A DNA stretch of 64,000 nucleotides from Palsa-892 sp963751615 (GCA_963751615.1 CAVVVG010000005.1:1240001-1304000), one strand, 5' to 3'. Positions 52,103 to 61,274 are shown, counted from the first letter of the stretch. Notes: a model not told the origin generated them from the sequence alone. Program-made: numbers and translations.

Positions 52103-52909
52103 ATGTCTTTGTCCGCCGAAGAGCTTGAGCGTTATGCTCGCCATATTATTTTGAAAGAAGTAGGCGGCCCCGGTCAGCAAAAGCTGAAATTGGCGAGTAC
52201 GCTCATTATTGGGGCCGGTGGCATCGGTTCCCCACTCATGCTTTATCTGGCCGCAGCGGGCATCGGAAAGCTCACGGTAATCGACGACGACGTTGTTTCC
52301 CTTTCCAATTTGCAGCGCCAGGTGATTTACACTACTGACGAAGTTGGCAAACAAAAAACTGTATCTGCCAAGGCTGCAATCGAAAGGCTCAATCCTCATG
52401 TGAAAGTTGAGGCGATCGCCAGTCGTTTCGTCGTCGCGAATGCCATGGAACTGGTATCCGCCCATGATATTGTGGTTGACGGTTCGGATAATTTTGCGAC
52501 CCGCTATCTCGTGTCAGATGCCTGCTATTTTGCAGAAAGGCCGCTCGTTACGGCGGCGCTCGGTACTTTCGATGGCACGCTCACTACAATCCGTGCGCAT
52601 GAAAAATCCGCCAGCGGGGAGCCGAACCCGACGTATCGGTGCCTATTTCCAGAGGCGCCCCCCGCGGGGATAATTCCGACCTGCGAGCAGGCTGGCATAA
52701 TCGGGGCACTGGCAGGCACGATTGGATCTCTCGCGGCGATTGAAACTGTACGCGCCGTCGTGGGGTTCGGTGAGGGTCTCATCGGGAAATTGTTGATGTT
52801 CGATGTGCGCGATATGCGGATTGAAACGCTGCGTTATGCCTGGAATCCCGACAATCCCCTTTCAGGGAAACACCCATCGATCCGCGACCTATCGGTTCAT
52901 TTGCGCTAA
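52103..52909 (+). CDS. MoeB/ThiF-family adenylyltransferase (E1-like)
   Basis: A 268-residue E1-like protein that activates a small sulfur-carrier C-terminus with ATP. The Rossmann loop LIIGAGGIGSPLMLYLAAAG, the conserved DDDVVSLSNLQRQ, DGSDNFATRYLVSDAC and a Cys in PAGIIPTCEQAG are in place. The Zn-binding CxxC pairs usual in MoeB and ThiF are mostly missing: one reads TYRC and the C-terminal CxxC is absent. The partner (MoaD- or ThiS-like) is not in the window, so the pathway is unclear. It is separated by 227 bp from gyrB and ends 6 bp before the converging dehydrogenase gene. Confidence 0.87.
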   Translation: MSLSAEELERYARHIILKEVGGPGQQKLKLASTLIIGAGGIGSPLMLYLAAAGIGKLTVIDDDVVSLSNLQRQVIYTTDEVGKQKTVSAKAAIERLNPHVKVEAIASRFVVANAMELVSAHDIVVDGSDNFATRYLVSDACYFAERPLVTAALGTFDGTLTTIRAHEKSASGEPNPTYRCLFPEAPPAGIIPTCEQAGIIGALAGTIGSLAAIETVRAVVGFGEGLIGKLLMFDVRDMRIETLRYAWNPDNPLSGKHPSIRDLSVHLR

Positions 52910-52915
52910 GCGCAA

Positions 52916-53914
52916 TTAGAGCATTGAGGGTAACACACGATCGGGCGGCCGATGGCCATCCATAAAGGTGCGAATATTAACGATGACTTTCTCGCCCATG
53001 TCGATGCGGCCTTCAATCGTGGCTGAGCCCATATGAGGAAGCAGCACGACTTTTCCTGCGCGCGCGAGTTTGACGAGCTTGGGGTTCACCGCGGGCTCAT
53101 GCTCGAATACGTCGAGACCGGCGCCTGCGAGTTCTCCTGCCTCAATCATACGAGCAAGCGCATTTTCATCCGTTATTTCGCCACGCGCCGTATTCACAAC
53201 GTAAGCATCCCGTTTCAAAAGCTTAAGCCGCCGAGCGGAAAGAAGATGATAGGTCGCAGGAGTGTGCGGGCAATTGATCGAGACTATATCCATGCGCGCA
53301 AGCATCTGATCGAGACTTTCCCAATAAGTAGCTTCAAGCGCTTCTTCGAGTTCTTGAGCAACGCGGCGCCGGTTATGATAGTGGATCTGCAATCCGAAGG
53401 ATTTTGCGCGACGCGCAACGGCGCTACCGATCCGTCCCATCCCGATGATCCCGAGCCGCTTGTTCGAGATGCGGCGCCCGAGCATCCAGGTTGGCGACCA
53501 GCCCTTCCACTCGCGCTCGGAAATGAGAATCGTCGAGCCCTCTGCGAGCCGCCGCGGTACGGCAAGAATAAGCGCCATCGTCATATCGGCGGTATCTTCG
53601 GTCAGCACGCCGGGTGTGTTCGTCACGGTGATACCGCGGGCGAGTGCGGTGGCAACGTCGATGTTGTCGACACCAGTTCCGAAATTCGCAATTAGCTTCA
53701 GATTTTCTCCCGCCTGGGAAAGCACGCCCGTGTCGATTCGGTCAGTGACGGTAGGCACAAGCACGTCAGCCGATCTTACCGCTTCGACAAGCTCTTGCTG
53801 ACTCATTGCCCGATCGTCGACATTTAGTCGGGCCTCGAAAAGTTCCCGCATGCGTGTCTCCACGCTTTCCGGGAGGCGTCTGGTGACCACAACGAGCGGC
53901 TTTTTCTTGGGCAT
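52916..53914 (-). CDS. D-isomer 2-hydroxyacid dehydrogenase (glyoxylate reductase-like)
   Basis: A 332-residue NAD(P)-dependent oxidoreductase. The dinucleotide fold is LGIIGMGRIGSAVARRAKSFG, and the catalytic residues are Arg in NTARGEI, Glu in AGLDVFEHEPAV and His in LLPHMGSAT. NFGTGVDNID and TEDTADMTMALIL are the substrate-side blocks. It resembles GyaR-type glyoxylate/hydroxypyruvate reductases, but the substrate is not fixed by sequence. The SH3 gene lies 161 bp away, divergently. Confidence 0.9.
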   Translation of the reverse strand: MPKKKPLVVVTRRLPESVETRMRELFEARLNVDDRAMSQQELVEAVRSADVLVPTVTDRIDTGVLSQAGENLKLIANFGTGVDNIDVATALARGITVTNTPGVLTEDTADMTMALILAVPRRLAEGSTILISEREWKGWSPTWMLGRRISNKRLGIIGMGRIGSAVARRAKSFGLQIHYHNRRRVAQELEEALEATYWESLDQMLARMDIVSINCPHTPATYHLLSARRLKLLKRDAYVVNTARGEITDENALARMIEAGELAGAGLDVFEHEPAVNPKLVKLARAGKVVLLPHMGSATIEGRIDMGEKVIVNIRTFMDGHRPPDRVLPSML

Positions 53915-54075
53915 TAGTCGACTTTCATGCCTGTGCAGAGCCTTACCGATGGAACTCTCTAGCAGAGCGGTTTTTGAAACTCAAAACAGACAAGCCAAAT
54001 TTGTTCGCATTGACAGCATAGACATGAATCAGCCTTGTGAACGGGTAGAAAGCCATGAATTTCGAAGGATGACGC

Positions 54076-54618
54076 ATGATATTGGGTAATCGCGCAAGAT
54101 ATGTGTCCCGCTTGCTTTTGCGCACTCTGACTCTGATTTTTGGTCTGGCCCTATGCTCCTTCGCATCTGCACAGGCCCTGGGACCCGCGAGCAATCTTCC
54201 GGTGCCGCGCTTCGTTAGCCTGAAGTCCGACAAGGTAAACATGCGCGCTGGCCCCACGCGAGATCACGATATCACTTGGGTATTTACACGGCTGGGACTG
54301 CCCGTAGAAATCACCGCCGAATCGGAAAACTGGAGAAAAATTCGGGATTCCGAGGGAACAGAAGGTTGGGTTTATCAATCTCTTCTGTCGAGCAGACGCA
54401 CGGTACTTGTGGCACCTTGGTCAAAAAGAGACCAATCGTTTCCGCTTTATCAGAGCAAAGACCAGAGCAGTGGAGTGCTTGCTCAGCTTCAGCCCGGTGT
54501 GCTGGGCACAATCAAAACATGCGATGGAAAATGGTGCCGCATATTCGGCGAAAATTTTGATGGCTATATCGAGCAGGAAGGACTGTGGGGCGTTTATCCA
54601 AACGAAACGGTGGAATAA
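54076..54618 (+). CDS. Periplasmic SH3-domain protein
   Basis: A 180-residue protein with a signal peptide (basic RARYVSRLLLR, hydrophobic TLTLIFGLALCSFASAQA, cleavage near residue 33). Two bacterial SH3 repeats follow: KVNMRAGPTRDHDITWVFT with GWVYQSLL, then a more diverged copy ending GYIEQEGLWGVYP. Such proteins often bind cell wall or partner proteins; the function is not known. In Hyphomicrobiales this family commonly sits by irr, which converges 7 bp away, with the dehydrogenase on the other side. Confidence 0.85.
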   Translation: MILGNRARYVSRLLLRTLTLIFGLALCSFASAQALGPASNLPVPRFVSLKSDKVNMRAGPTRDHDITWVFTRLGLPVEITAESENWRKIRDSEGTEGWVYQSLLSSRRTVLVAPWSKRDQSFPLYQSKDQSSGVLAQLQPGVLGTIKTCDGKWCRIFGENFDGYIEQEGLWGVYPNETVE

Positions 54619-54625
54619 ACGCATA

Positions 54626-55132
54626 TTAGCTGTTCTTACGACGTACCCGCACTACAACATCAACACGCGCAACTTCAAAACCTTCTGGTGGCGTGGGCAT
54701 TTCTTTCAGTGCGACTGCATGTGGCATATCGAGAAGCTGGCTTTCGCCTTCGACGTAGAAGTGAGAATGATCGGCAGCATTCGTATCGAAATAAGTCTTC
54801 GATCCGTTTACGGCGACTTCCCGCAGCAGGCCGACTTCGGTGAACTGGTTCAGCGTATTGTAGATAGTAGCCAGCGAAACCGGGAAACGGGCCTTGAGGG
54901 CATCTTCGTGCAACATTTCGGCAGTTAGATGCCGATTGCCCTTGGCAAAGAGAAGCCAACCGAGCGCTAGGCGCTGACGGGTAGGACGGAGGCCGACTTC
55001 ACGAAGCATCTCGCGTACATCATGAAAAGGACAGCCGGTGCGGCGCCCGGCGACCGGATCAATGCGAAGCCGATCGACCGGCAATTCCGCGTCGTGATCT
55101 TCCACCATAGCTCTGCGAACGCTCTCGTTCAT
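54626..55132 (-). CDS. irr: Irr, heme-responsive iron regulator of the Fur family
   Basis: Irr represses or activates iron and heme genes in Hyphomicrobiales and is degraded when heme binds. The 168-residue protein has the N-terminal GCPFHDVREML (Cys34-Pro35), where Bradyrhizobium has its heme-regulatory Cys-Pro, the recognition helix LRPTRQRLALGWLL, SLATIYNTLNQFTEVGLL, and the second heme region NAADHSHFYVEG with His-x-His, where Bradyrhizobium has three His. It lies divergently from fabA, with 271 bp between, as in other Hyphomicrobiales. I saw no clear ICE motif in that space. Confidence 0.92.
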   Translation of the reverse strand: MNESVRRAMVEDHDAELPVDRLRIDPVAGRRTGCPFHDVREMLREVGLRPTRQRLALGWLLFAKGNRHLTAEMLHEDALKARFPVSLATIYNTLNQFTEVGLLREVAVNGSKTYFDTNAADHSHFYVEGESQLLDMPHAVALKEMPTPPEGFEVARVDVVVRVRRKNS

Positions 55133-55403
55133 GATCTGCTCAGCTTACTCGAACCTCTGCCAGTTAAGGGCATAATCTAATTACCTAGTGTCTACCTAAT
55201 TCGGGTTCGGCAGGCCTACCTTTCCGATATGTTATTATGATACTGGAGTCAGCGCATCCCGTACAATACCCAGTAAATACTCGAGATTTCTGGCTTTGTC
55301 ATGTGCCCGAAATAGTGTCGCGGGGCTTCTTATCTTTCGGGAAGCGGTTCACTGTGTTACGAATCCAACGAGTTTCTGGCTACATCAATTCGAAAGCCGG
55401 GTG

Positions 55404-55937
55404 ATGAGCGAGCGGAAGAGCAGTTTCAGCTACGAAGATTTACTGGCGTGCGGCCGCGGCGAGTTGTTTGGCGAGGGAAATGCTCAATTACCGCTTCCGC
55501 CGATGCTGATGTTTGATCGTATATCGGAAATTTCCGAGCAGGGCGGTGAACATGGCAAGGGGCTTATTCGCGCCGAACTCGATGTCAAACCGGACCTTTG
55601 GTTTTTCGCCTGCCACTTTAAAGGCGATCCGGTTATGCCAGGCTGCCTTGGCCTGGATGCGCTCTGGCAAATGCTCGGTTTTTTCCTCGGTTGGCTTGGC
55701 TCGCCTGGCAAGGGTAGAGCACTTGGAACAGGCGAAATAAAGTTTTCGGGGCAAGTGTTACCAACCGTGAAAAAAGTTATTTATGGCATCGATCTAAAGC
55801 GGGTCATGCGTTCGAAACTTGTACTCGGCATTGCTGATGGATGGGTTTCCGCGGACGGCGAAATAATTTATCGGGCCTTTGACCTTAAAGTCGGCTTATT
55901 CAAAGCCAATCAGTCAATGGTGCCTGCAAAATCGTGA
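55404..55937 (+). CDS. fabA: 3-hydroxydecanoyl-ACP dehydratase/isomerase FabA
   Basis: FabA dehydrates 3-hydroxydecanoyl-ACP and isomerises the product to cis-3-decenoyl-ACP, starting unsaturated fatty acid synthesis. The 177-residue hot-dog protein has FACHFKGDPVMPGCLGLDAL with the catalytic His and Asp, and GTGEIKFSGQVLP. The start is taken at ATG 55404 (MSERKSSFSYEDL); the frame is open from 55296 but the family begins here. fabB follows after 60 bp; the irr-fabA-fabB-fabI order is typical of Hyphomicrobiales. Confidence 0.95.
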   Translation: MSERKSSFSYEDLLACGRGELFGEGNAQLPLPPMLMFDRISEISEQGGEHGKGLIRAELDVKPDLWFFACHFKGDPVMPGCLGLDALWQMLGFFLGWLGSPGKGRALGTGEIKFSGQVLPTVKKVIYGIDLKRVMRSKLVLGIADGWVSADGEIIYRAFDLKVGLFKANQSMVPAKS

Positions 55938-55997
55938 GAGATCGGAGCATCTCGCGAAGCACGGTTTCTAGAACATCGATGAATTGGAGATGCTGAC

Positions 55998-57215
55998 ATG
56001 CGCCGCGTAGTCGTCACCGGAATGGGCATTGTATCGTCGATTGGTAACAACACACAGGAAGTGCTCGCAAGTCTGCGTGAGACGAAGAGTGGAATTTCGC
56101 GCGCCGAAGATTACGCTAAACTGGGCTTCCGCTGCCAGGTTCATGGTGCCCCGACTCTCGATCCAAGCAGTATCGTAGATCGCCGTGCCATGCGTTTTCA
56201 TGGCGGTGGCACGGCGTGGAATCACGTTGCGATGGATCAGGCGATTCGGGACGCGGGCCTTGAGGAAAAGGAAATTAGCAACGAAAAAACCGGAATTATC
56301 ATGGGTTCGGGCGGACCTTCGACGCGTACAATCGTCGAAGCCGCCGACACAACCCGCTCGAAAGGCCCAAAACGTGTTGGACCATTTGCAGTACCAAAGG
56401 CGATGTCGTCGACCGCTTCGGCCACACTCGCGACCTGGTTCAAGATCAAAGGGTTCAATTACTCGATCTCGTCTGCATGCGCGACATCGAACCACTGCAT
56501 CGGAAATGCGTACGAGCTTATTCAAAATGGAAAGCAGGATCTCATGTTCGCTGGCGGCTGCGAGGAACTCGACTGGACCTTGTCGGTTTTGTTCGACGCC
56601 ATGGGCGCGATGTCTTCGGGGTTCAACGATAAGCCGGAAACCGCTTCCCGCGCTTACGATAAAGATCGTGATGGCTTCGTCATCGCAGGCGGTGCAGGCG
56701 TGCTTGTGCTGGAGGAGTTGGATTGCGCCAAAGCGCGTGGGGCAAAAATTTACGCGGAAATCGCGGGATATGGCGCGAATTCCGATGGTCATGACATGGT
56801 AGCTCCCTCCGGCGAAGGCGCCGTGCGTTGCATGAAAATGGCGCTAGAGGGTGTGAAGCCTTCCGTCGATTACATCAATCCGCATGCGACTTCGACGCCA
56901 ATCGGCGACATTAAGGAAATCGAAGCGATCCGCGAGGTATTCGGTGCAAAATGTCCCCCGATCTCGGCGACAAAATCTCTCACCGGGCACTCGCTCGGCG
57001 CCACCGGAGTGCAGGAAGCAATCTACTCGCTCCTAATGATGAATAACGGCTTCATTTGCGAGAGCGCAAACATCAAGGAAATCGATCCGCTGTTCGCCGA
57101 TATGCCGATCGCCCGGCAACGTATCGATAATGCGAAACTCAGTTGCGTGCTTTCAAATTCGTTTGGTTTCGGCGGCACAAATGCGACCCTCGTATTCAAA
57201 CGTCTTGATGCCTGA
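55998..57215 (+). CDS. fabB: Beta-ketoacyl-ACP synthase I FabB
   Basis: FabB elongates the cis-3-decenoyl-ACP made by FabA. The 405-residue KAS protein has the catalytic Cys in SISSACATSNHCIGN, the two His in YINPHATSTPIGDI and KSLTGHSLGATG, and the C-terminal NSFGFGGTNATLVF. fabA-fabB is a functional pair for anaerobic-type unsaturated fatty acids. fabI follows after 45 bp. Confidence 0.97.
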   Translation: MRRVVVTGMGIVSSIGNNTQEVLASLRETKSGISRAEDYAKLGFRCQVHGAPTLDPSSIVDRRAMRFHGGGTAWNHVAMDQAIRDAGLEEKEISNEKTGIIMGSGGPSTRTIVEAADTTRSKGPKRVGPFAVPKAMSSTASATLATWFKIKGFNYSISSACATSNHCIGNAYELIQNGKQDLMFAGGCEELDWTLSVLFDAMGAMSSGFNDKPETASRAYDKDRDGFVIAGGAGVLVLEELDCAKARGAKIYAEIAGYGANSDGHDMVAPSGEGAVRCMKMALEGVKPSVDYINPHATSTPIGDIKEIEAIREVFGAKCPPISATKSLTGHSLGATGVQEAIYSLLMMNNGFICESANIKEIDPLFADMPIARQRIDNAKLSCVLSNSFGFGGTNATLVFKRLDA

Positions 57216-57260
57216 CCGTTTTAGTTTGATTATGTGCAAGAAAAAATTAGAGAAAGTTTC

Positions 57261-58091
57261 ATGAAGGGGCTGATGGAAGGTAAACGCGGCTTGATCATGG
57301 GGGTCGCAAACGACCATTCGATCGCGTGGGGCATTGCAAAGACCGTTGCCGCGCATGGTGCGAAACTAGCGTTCACCTATCAGGGCGAAGCGCTGGAAAA
57401 GCGTGTGCGCCCGCTCGCGGAATCGGTAAAGGGCGAGGTAATTTTGCCCTGCGATGTCGAGGATATTTCCACTGTCGACGCAGTCTTTTCTGAAGTTCAA
57501 CGCCGTTGGGGCGGGCTGGATTTTCTTGTCCATGCCGTCGCGTACTCCGACAAGAGTCAGCTCAAGGGCCACTACGCCGACACGACACGCGAGAATTTCC
57601 TGCGCACTATGCTGATATCATGCTTTTCCTTCACTGAAGCTGCCAAACGTGCCGCAACGCTAATGAAAAACGGCGGAGCGATGATTACACTGACTTATAA
57701 TGGTGGCCTGCGCGCGATGCCGAACTATAACGCGATGGGCGTCGCCAAAGCCGCGCTCGAGGCCTCGGTCCGCTATCTCGCCGTCGATTTTGGCGCGCGC
57801 GGTATCCGTGTGAATGCGATTTCAGCGGGTCCCATTCGCACACTTGCAGGCGCCGGTATCGGAGATGCCCGCCTGATGTTTGCATTCCAGCAGCGCCATT
57901 CGCCTCTGGGCCGTGGTATTACGCTCGAGGAACTGGGCGGTGCTGGACTTTACCTACTGTCGGATCTGTCTACCGGCGTGACGGGAGAGATTCATTTTGT
58001 CGACTCGGGATACAACGTAATCGCGATGCCACACCCCGATATGTTGAAGGTTGAGGCAGAAGAAAAGAAAATACCGAAGGCCGCCGAATAA
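57261..58091 (+). CDS. fabI: Enoyl-ACP reductase FabI
   Basis: FabI reduces trans-2-enoyl-ACP with NADH. The 276-residue SDR protein has RGLIMGVANDHSIAWGIA (nucleotide loop), the catalytic Tyr and Lys in TYNGGLRAMPNYNAMGVAKA, and ISAGPIRTLAGAGIGD. I start at ATG 57261, with GAGAAAG 5 bases before; a GTG at 57234 is in frame. The gene ends 6 bp before the stop of the converging Crp-type regulator. Confidence 0.95.
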   Translation: MKGLMEGKRGLIMGVANDHSIAWGIAKTVAAHGAKLAFTYQGEALEKRVRPLAESVKGEVILPCDVEDISTVDAVFSEVQRRWGGLDFLVHAVAYSDKSQLKGHYADTTRENFLRTMLISCFSFTEAAKRAATLMKNGGAMITLTYNGGLRAMPNYNAMGVAKAALEASVRYLAVDFGARGIRVNAISAGPIRTLAGAGIGDARLMFAFQQRHSPLGRGITLEELGGAGLYLLSDLSTGVTGEIHFVDSGYNVIAMPHPDMLKVEAEEKKIPKAAE

Positions 58092-58097
58092 GCCTGA

Positions 58098-58808
58098 TTA
58101 AACCTCGGCTTCGCGCTCGAGCTTTTTGCTGTTTTCTAGACAGTAGTAACCCGAGACTCGGCTCACGAGTTTCTGTCGCATCCAGTCATTGAGAGTGCGA
58201 CTCACATTTTCACGCGCAACGCCCGCCATCGCGGCGACGTCGCTCTGTGTAATTTTTTGTCGGACAAGAATTCGACCATTTCCCACATCCTGGCCGAACG
58301 CTTCGGCCAGGCTAACGAGCGCTAGCGCTACGCGGCCTTTAATTGACAGGAAGCTTGCGGCCGCAACGATACTGTTTGTATCGCGGAGTCTCTGTGTCAG
58401 CATGGTCATAATATGGTCGCGCACTTCGGGATGCTCCCTCGCGAATTCCTCGTAAACGTTGCGGCTTATGAACGCGAGCTCAGTATCGCGGATTGCGGAG
58501 ACGTTAGCCGAACGAGGTTGACCATCGATAACGGCGAATTCTCCGACGAGCGCGCCACGTCCGAAAATAGCAAGAATACGTTCTGTACCTGAAGGGGACA
58601 TGACGCTCACTTTCATCAACCCGCTTTCGATGCGATAGCAGCCATCACCCGGATCGCCAGCCATAAACAAAATCTGGTCGGCTGAGATCTTTACGGGCCG
58701 CGCTTTCGCAAATAACCCAACCGACAAATGCTCGGGGAGTTGAGAAAAAATATGTGCGGATGTAAGAGCCCAAGGAGCCATCGTCGCGTCCAAAGAATTA
58801 ACGGGCAA
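58098..58808 (-). CDS. Crp/Fnr-family transcriptional regulator
   Basis: A 236-residue protein with an N-terminal cyclic-nucleotide-binding fold (RIESGLMKVSVMSPSGTERIL, LVGEFAVIDGQPRSANV) and a C-terminal winged helix with TQSDVAAMAGVARENVSRTL. It lacks the four Cys of FNR. The GEFAVIDGQPRSANV block is close to the cAMP-binding type of Crp, but a role in carbon, nitrogen or stress control cannot be told. Its stop is 6 bp from that of fabI; pnp follows downstream on the same strand after 132 bp. Confidence 0.9.
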   Translation of the reverse strand: MPVNSLDATMAPWALTSAHIFSQLPEHLSVGLFAKARPVKISADQILFMAGDPGDGCYRIESGLMKVSVMSPSGTERILAIFGRGALVGEFAVIDGQPRSANVSAIRDTELAFISRNVYEEFAREHPEVRDHIMTMLTQRLRDTNSIVAAASFLSIKGRVALALVSLAEAFGQDVGNGRILVRQKITQSDVAAMAGVARENVSRTLNDWMRQKLVSRVSGYYCLENSKKLEREAEV

Positions 58809-58863
58809 TCGTAACCCAATGTTGTGCCGACAGCGATAGCAATGCGCCGGTGCGATTTTTGTG

Positions 58864-58911
58864 GAACCGGCAGACTATCCAGGCCTTGTGGGCCGGGCGG
58901 GCTGCCGGTTC
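58864..58911. repeat. Inverted repeat between crp and pnp
   Basis: GAACCGGCAG (58864-58873) pairs with CTGCCGGTTC (58902-58911), a perfect 10-bp stem. The space between holds a second small hairpin GGCC-TTGTG-GGCC (58882-58894). In the minus direction it follows the pnp stop (58941) by 30 bp, so it may end or stabilise the pnp message, but no U-run follows. A protein-binding site is also possible. Confidence 0.6.
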
Positions 58912-58940
58912 TTAAATAGAACCGTATATAAGGCGCACCC

Positions 58941-61082
58941 TTAAACGAGCGTCGACTCGCTTTTTTGCTTCGCTTCGAGATCTTCGCCAGTCTTTTGGTC
59001 GACGACTTTCATCGAGAGGCGTACTTTTCCACGGTCATCGAATCCCATCAGCTTAACTTTGACCTTATCGCCTTCCTTCACGACATCAGTGGTCTTGTTG
59101 ACACGATTGGGTGCAAGCTGGCTGATGTGAACGAGGCCGTCCTTGGCGCCGTAAAAGTTCACGAAGGCGCCAAAATCGACCGTCTTTACGACGGTGCCGT
59201 CATAAATCACGCCGACCTCGGGATCGGTGGCGATTGACTTGATCCACTTCATGGCGGCATTGATCGATTCACTGTTGGCGGAAGCGACCTTCACCGTGCC
59301 GTCGTCTTCGACGTTGATCTTGGCGCCAGTCTTCTCGACAATTTCCCGGATCACTTTGCCGCCTGTGCCGATTACTTCACGGATCTTATCGACAGGGATC
59401 TGGATCACTTCGATACGAGGCGCATGCTCGCCCAGTTGCGGGCGGGCTGCAGTCAACGCCTTGGCCATTTCGCTGAGGATGTGCAGGCGGCCCTCCTTCG
59501 CCTGCGTAAGCGCAACCTTCATGATTTCTTCGGTGATCCCCGCGATTTTAATGTCCATCTGAAGCGCGGTAACGCCCTTTTCAGTACCCGCTACCTTAAA
59601 GTCCATGTCACCGAGATGATCCTCATCACCAAGAATGTCAGAGAGCACGGCGTATTTCTTATCTTCAAGAATTAAGCCCATTGCGATGCCGGCGACCGGA
59701 CGGCGAAGCGGAACGCCTGCGTCCATAAGAGCAAGCGAAGTGCCGCAGACGGTTGCCATCGACGAGGAACCGTTCGATTCCAAAATCTCGGAAACAATGC
59801 GGATTGTATAAGGAAATTCCGTTGCGGGCGGCAGCATCGGATGCACAGCACGCCACGCAAGCTTGCCGTGGCCAATTTCGCGGCGGCCAGGCGCGCCGAC
59901 GCGACCCGTTTCGCCGACAGAAAACGGCGGAAAGTTGTAGTGGAGCAAGAACGTCTCTTTATACGTTCCTTGCAGAGCGTCGATCCATTGTTCGTCCTCG
60001 CCCGTGCCAAGCGTAGCAACGACAAGCGCTTGTGTCTCGCCGCGCGTGAACACGGCTGAGCCGTGGGTGCGGGGAAGGATGCCGGCCTGAGCTTCGATCG
60101 CGCGAACGGTTTTTCCGTCGCGTCCGTCGATACGGATGCCAGTATCGAGAATCGAATTGCGCACGATGTTCGCTTCAAGCTCTTTAAAGATGCCGCTCAC
60201 CTGCTGCGGTGTCGGGGCATTTTTATCGTCAGGACTTATCTCGAAAGCAGCTTTTACTTTGGTCTTTACCGCGTCGATTGCCTTGTGGCGCTCTTGCTTG
60301 GTCTTGATAGAGTAAGCAGCGCGTAGGTCTGCTTCCGCGATGGCCTGCACCTTACTCTCAATCGCCGAAAGGTCTGGCGCGACCACTTCGCGCGGTTCTT
60401 TTGCGGCCTTTTCGGCAAGACGGATGATCATATCGATCACTGGCTGGAAATGGCGGTGGCCAAACATTACCGAGCCGAGCATGACTTCTTCGGGAAGTTC
60501 CTTGGCTTCGGATTCAACCATCAGCACGGCATCCTTGGTGCCGCCGACGACGAGATCGAGCTGGCTCTCGATCATCTCCTCAAGTGTCGGGTTCAGAACA
60601 TATTCGTTATTTATAAAGGCGACACGCGCGCCACCGATCGGGCCCATAAAGGGCGCTCCGGAGAGTGTGAGCGCCGCGGACACCGCAACCATGGCCACGA
60701 TATCCGGATCGTTCTCGAGATCGTGCGAAAGCACGGTCACGATGATCTGCGTGTCGCAGCGCCAGCCATCTGCAAAAAGCGGGCGGATCGGCCGATCGAT
60801 AAGGCGCGAGGTTAGCGTCTCTTTCTCGGTAGGGCGCCCTTCACGTTTGAAATAGCCGCCGGGTATACGGCCTGCGGCGAAGAATTTTTCCTGGTAATTA
60901 ACGGTCAGAGGGAGAAAATCGATTCCGAGCTTCGGCTCCTTGGCGGTAACGACCGTCGCGATGACTGTGGTCTCGCCATAAGTGGCCAGAACTGCGCCGT
61001 CAGCCTGACGCGCAAGTTTTCCCGTCTCAAGAACTAGGCGGCGTCCCCCCCAGTCGATTTCCTCACGATGAATGTCGAACAT
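58941..61082 (-). CDS. pnp: Polyribonucleotide nucleotidyltransferase PNPase
   Basis: PNPase degrades RNA 3' to 5' with phosphate in the degradosome and in cold response. The 713-residue protein from MFDIHREEIDWGGR has the first RNase PH domain (ETGKLARQADGAVLATYGE), the helical middle part, the second RNase PH domain (GIRIDGRDGKTVRAIEAQAG), then the KH domain (DKIREVIGTGGKVIREIV) and the S1 domain (GTVVKTVDFGAFVNFYG). The frame is open upstream from 61124, but the family begins at MFDI (61082), with GGAAA before it. It is last of infB-rbfA-truB-rpsO-pnp. Confidence 0.97.
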   Translation of the reverse strand: MFDIHREEIDWGGRRLVLETGKLARQADGAVLATYGETTVIATVVTAKEPKLGIDFLPLTVNYQEKFFAAGRIPGGYFKREGRPTEKETLTSRLIDRPIRPLFADGWRCDTQIIVTVLSHDLENDPDIVAMVAVSAALTLSGAPFMGPIGGARVAFINNEYVLNPTLEEMIESQLDLVVGGTKDAVLMVESEAKELPEEVMLGSVMFGHRHFQPVIDMIIRLAEKAAKEPREVVAPDLSAIESKVQAIAEADLRAAYSIKTKQERHKAIDAVKTKVKAAFEISPDDKNAPTPQQVSGIFKELEANIVRNSILDTGIRIDGRDGKTVRAIEAQAGILPRTHGSAVFTRGETQALVVATLGTGEDEQWIDALQGTYKETFLLHYNFPPFSVGETGRVGAPGRREIGHGKLAWRAVHPMLPPATEFPYTIRIVSEILESNGSSSMATVCGTSLALMDAGVPLRRPVAGIAMGLILEDKKYAVLSDILGDEDHLGDMDFKVAGTEKGVTALQMDIKIAGITEEIMKVALTQAKEGRLHILSEMAKALTAARPQLGEHAPRIEVIQIPVDKIREVIGTGGKVIREIVEKTGAKINVEDDGTVKVASANSESINAAMKWIKSIATDPEVGVIYDGTVVKTVDFGAFVNFYGAKDGLVHISQLAPNRVNKTTDVVKEGDKVKVKLMGFDDRGKVRLSMKVVDQKTGEDLEAKQKSESTLV

Positions 61083-61245
61083 GTAAGTTTTCCATAGCTT
61101 GCGGAGAAGAAAAGCCATGGGCAAGACGGCGAGGCGCTCCGCCGTGCGCTCGCGAAGCGCACTGTAGAGGGAGCGTCCGGCGATCCTGCCATGACTTTGA
61201 TTCTTCCGTTGGTTATGCGACGGCGCCGCCGCCGCTATCGGCCGT

Positions 61246-61264
61246 GCGTAGCCCTATGCTACGC
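61246..61264 (-). repeat. Stem-loop between rpsO and pnp
   Basis: A perfect 7-bp stem GCGTAGC/GCTACGC with a 5-base loop lies 10 bp after the rpsO stop. It has no U-run, so it is probably not a strong terminator. In E. coli the rpsO-pnp junction has an RNase III-cut structure used in pnp autoregulation; this hairpin may do similar work, but that is inference. Confidence 0.5.
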
Positions 61265-61274
61265 GCGGAATTTA

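Noticed and set aside
55133..55403. An ICE/iron-response motif between irr and fabA
   Set aside because: No clear inverted TTTAGAA-type repeat was found by eye.
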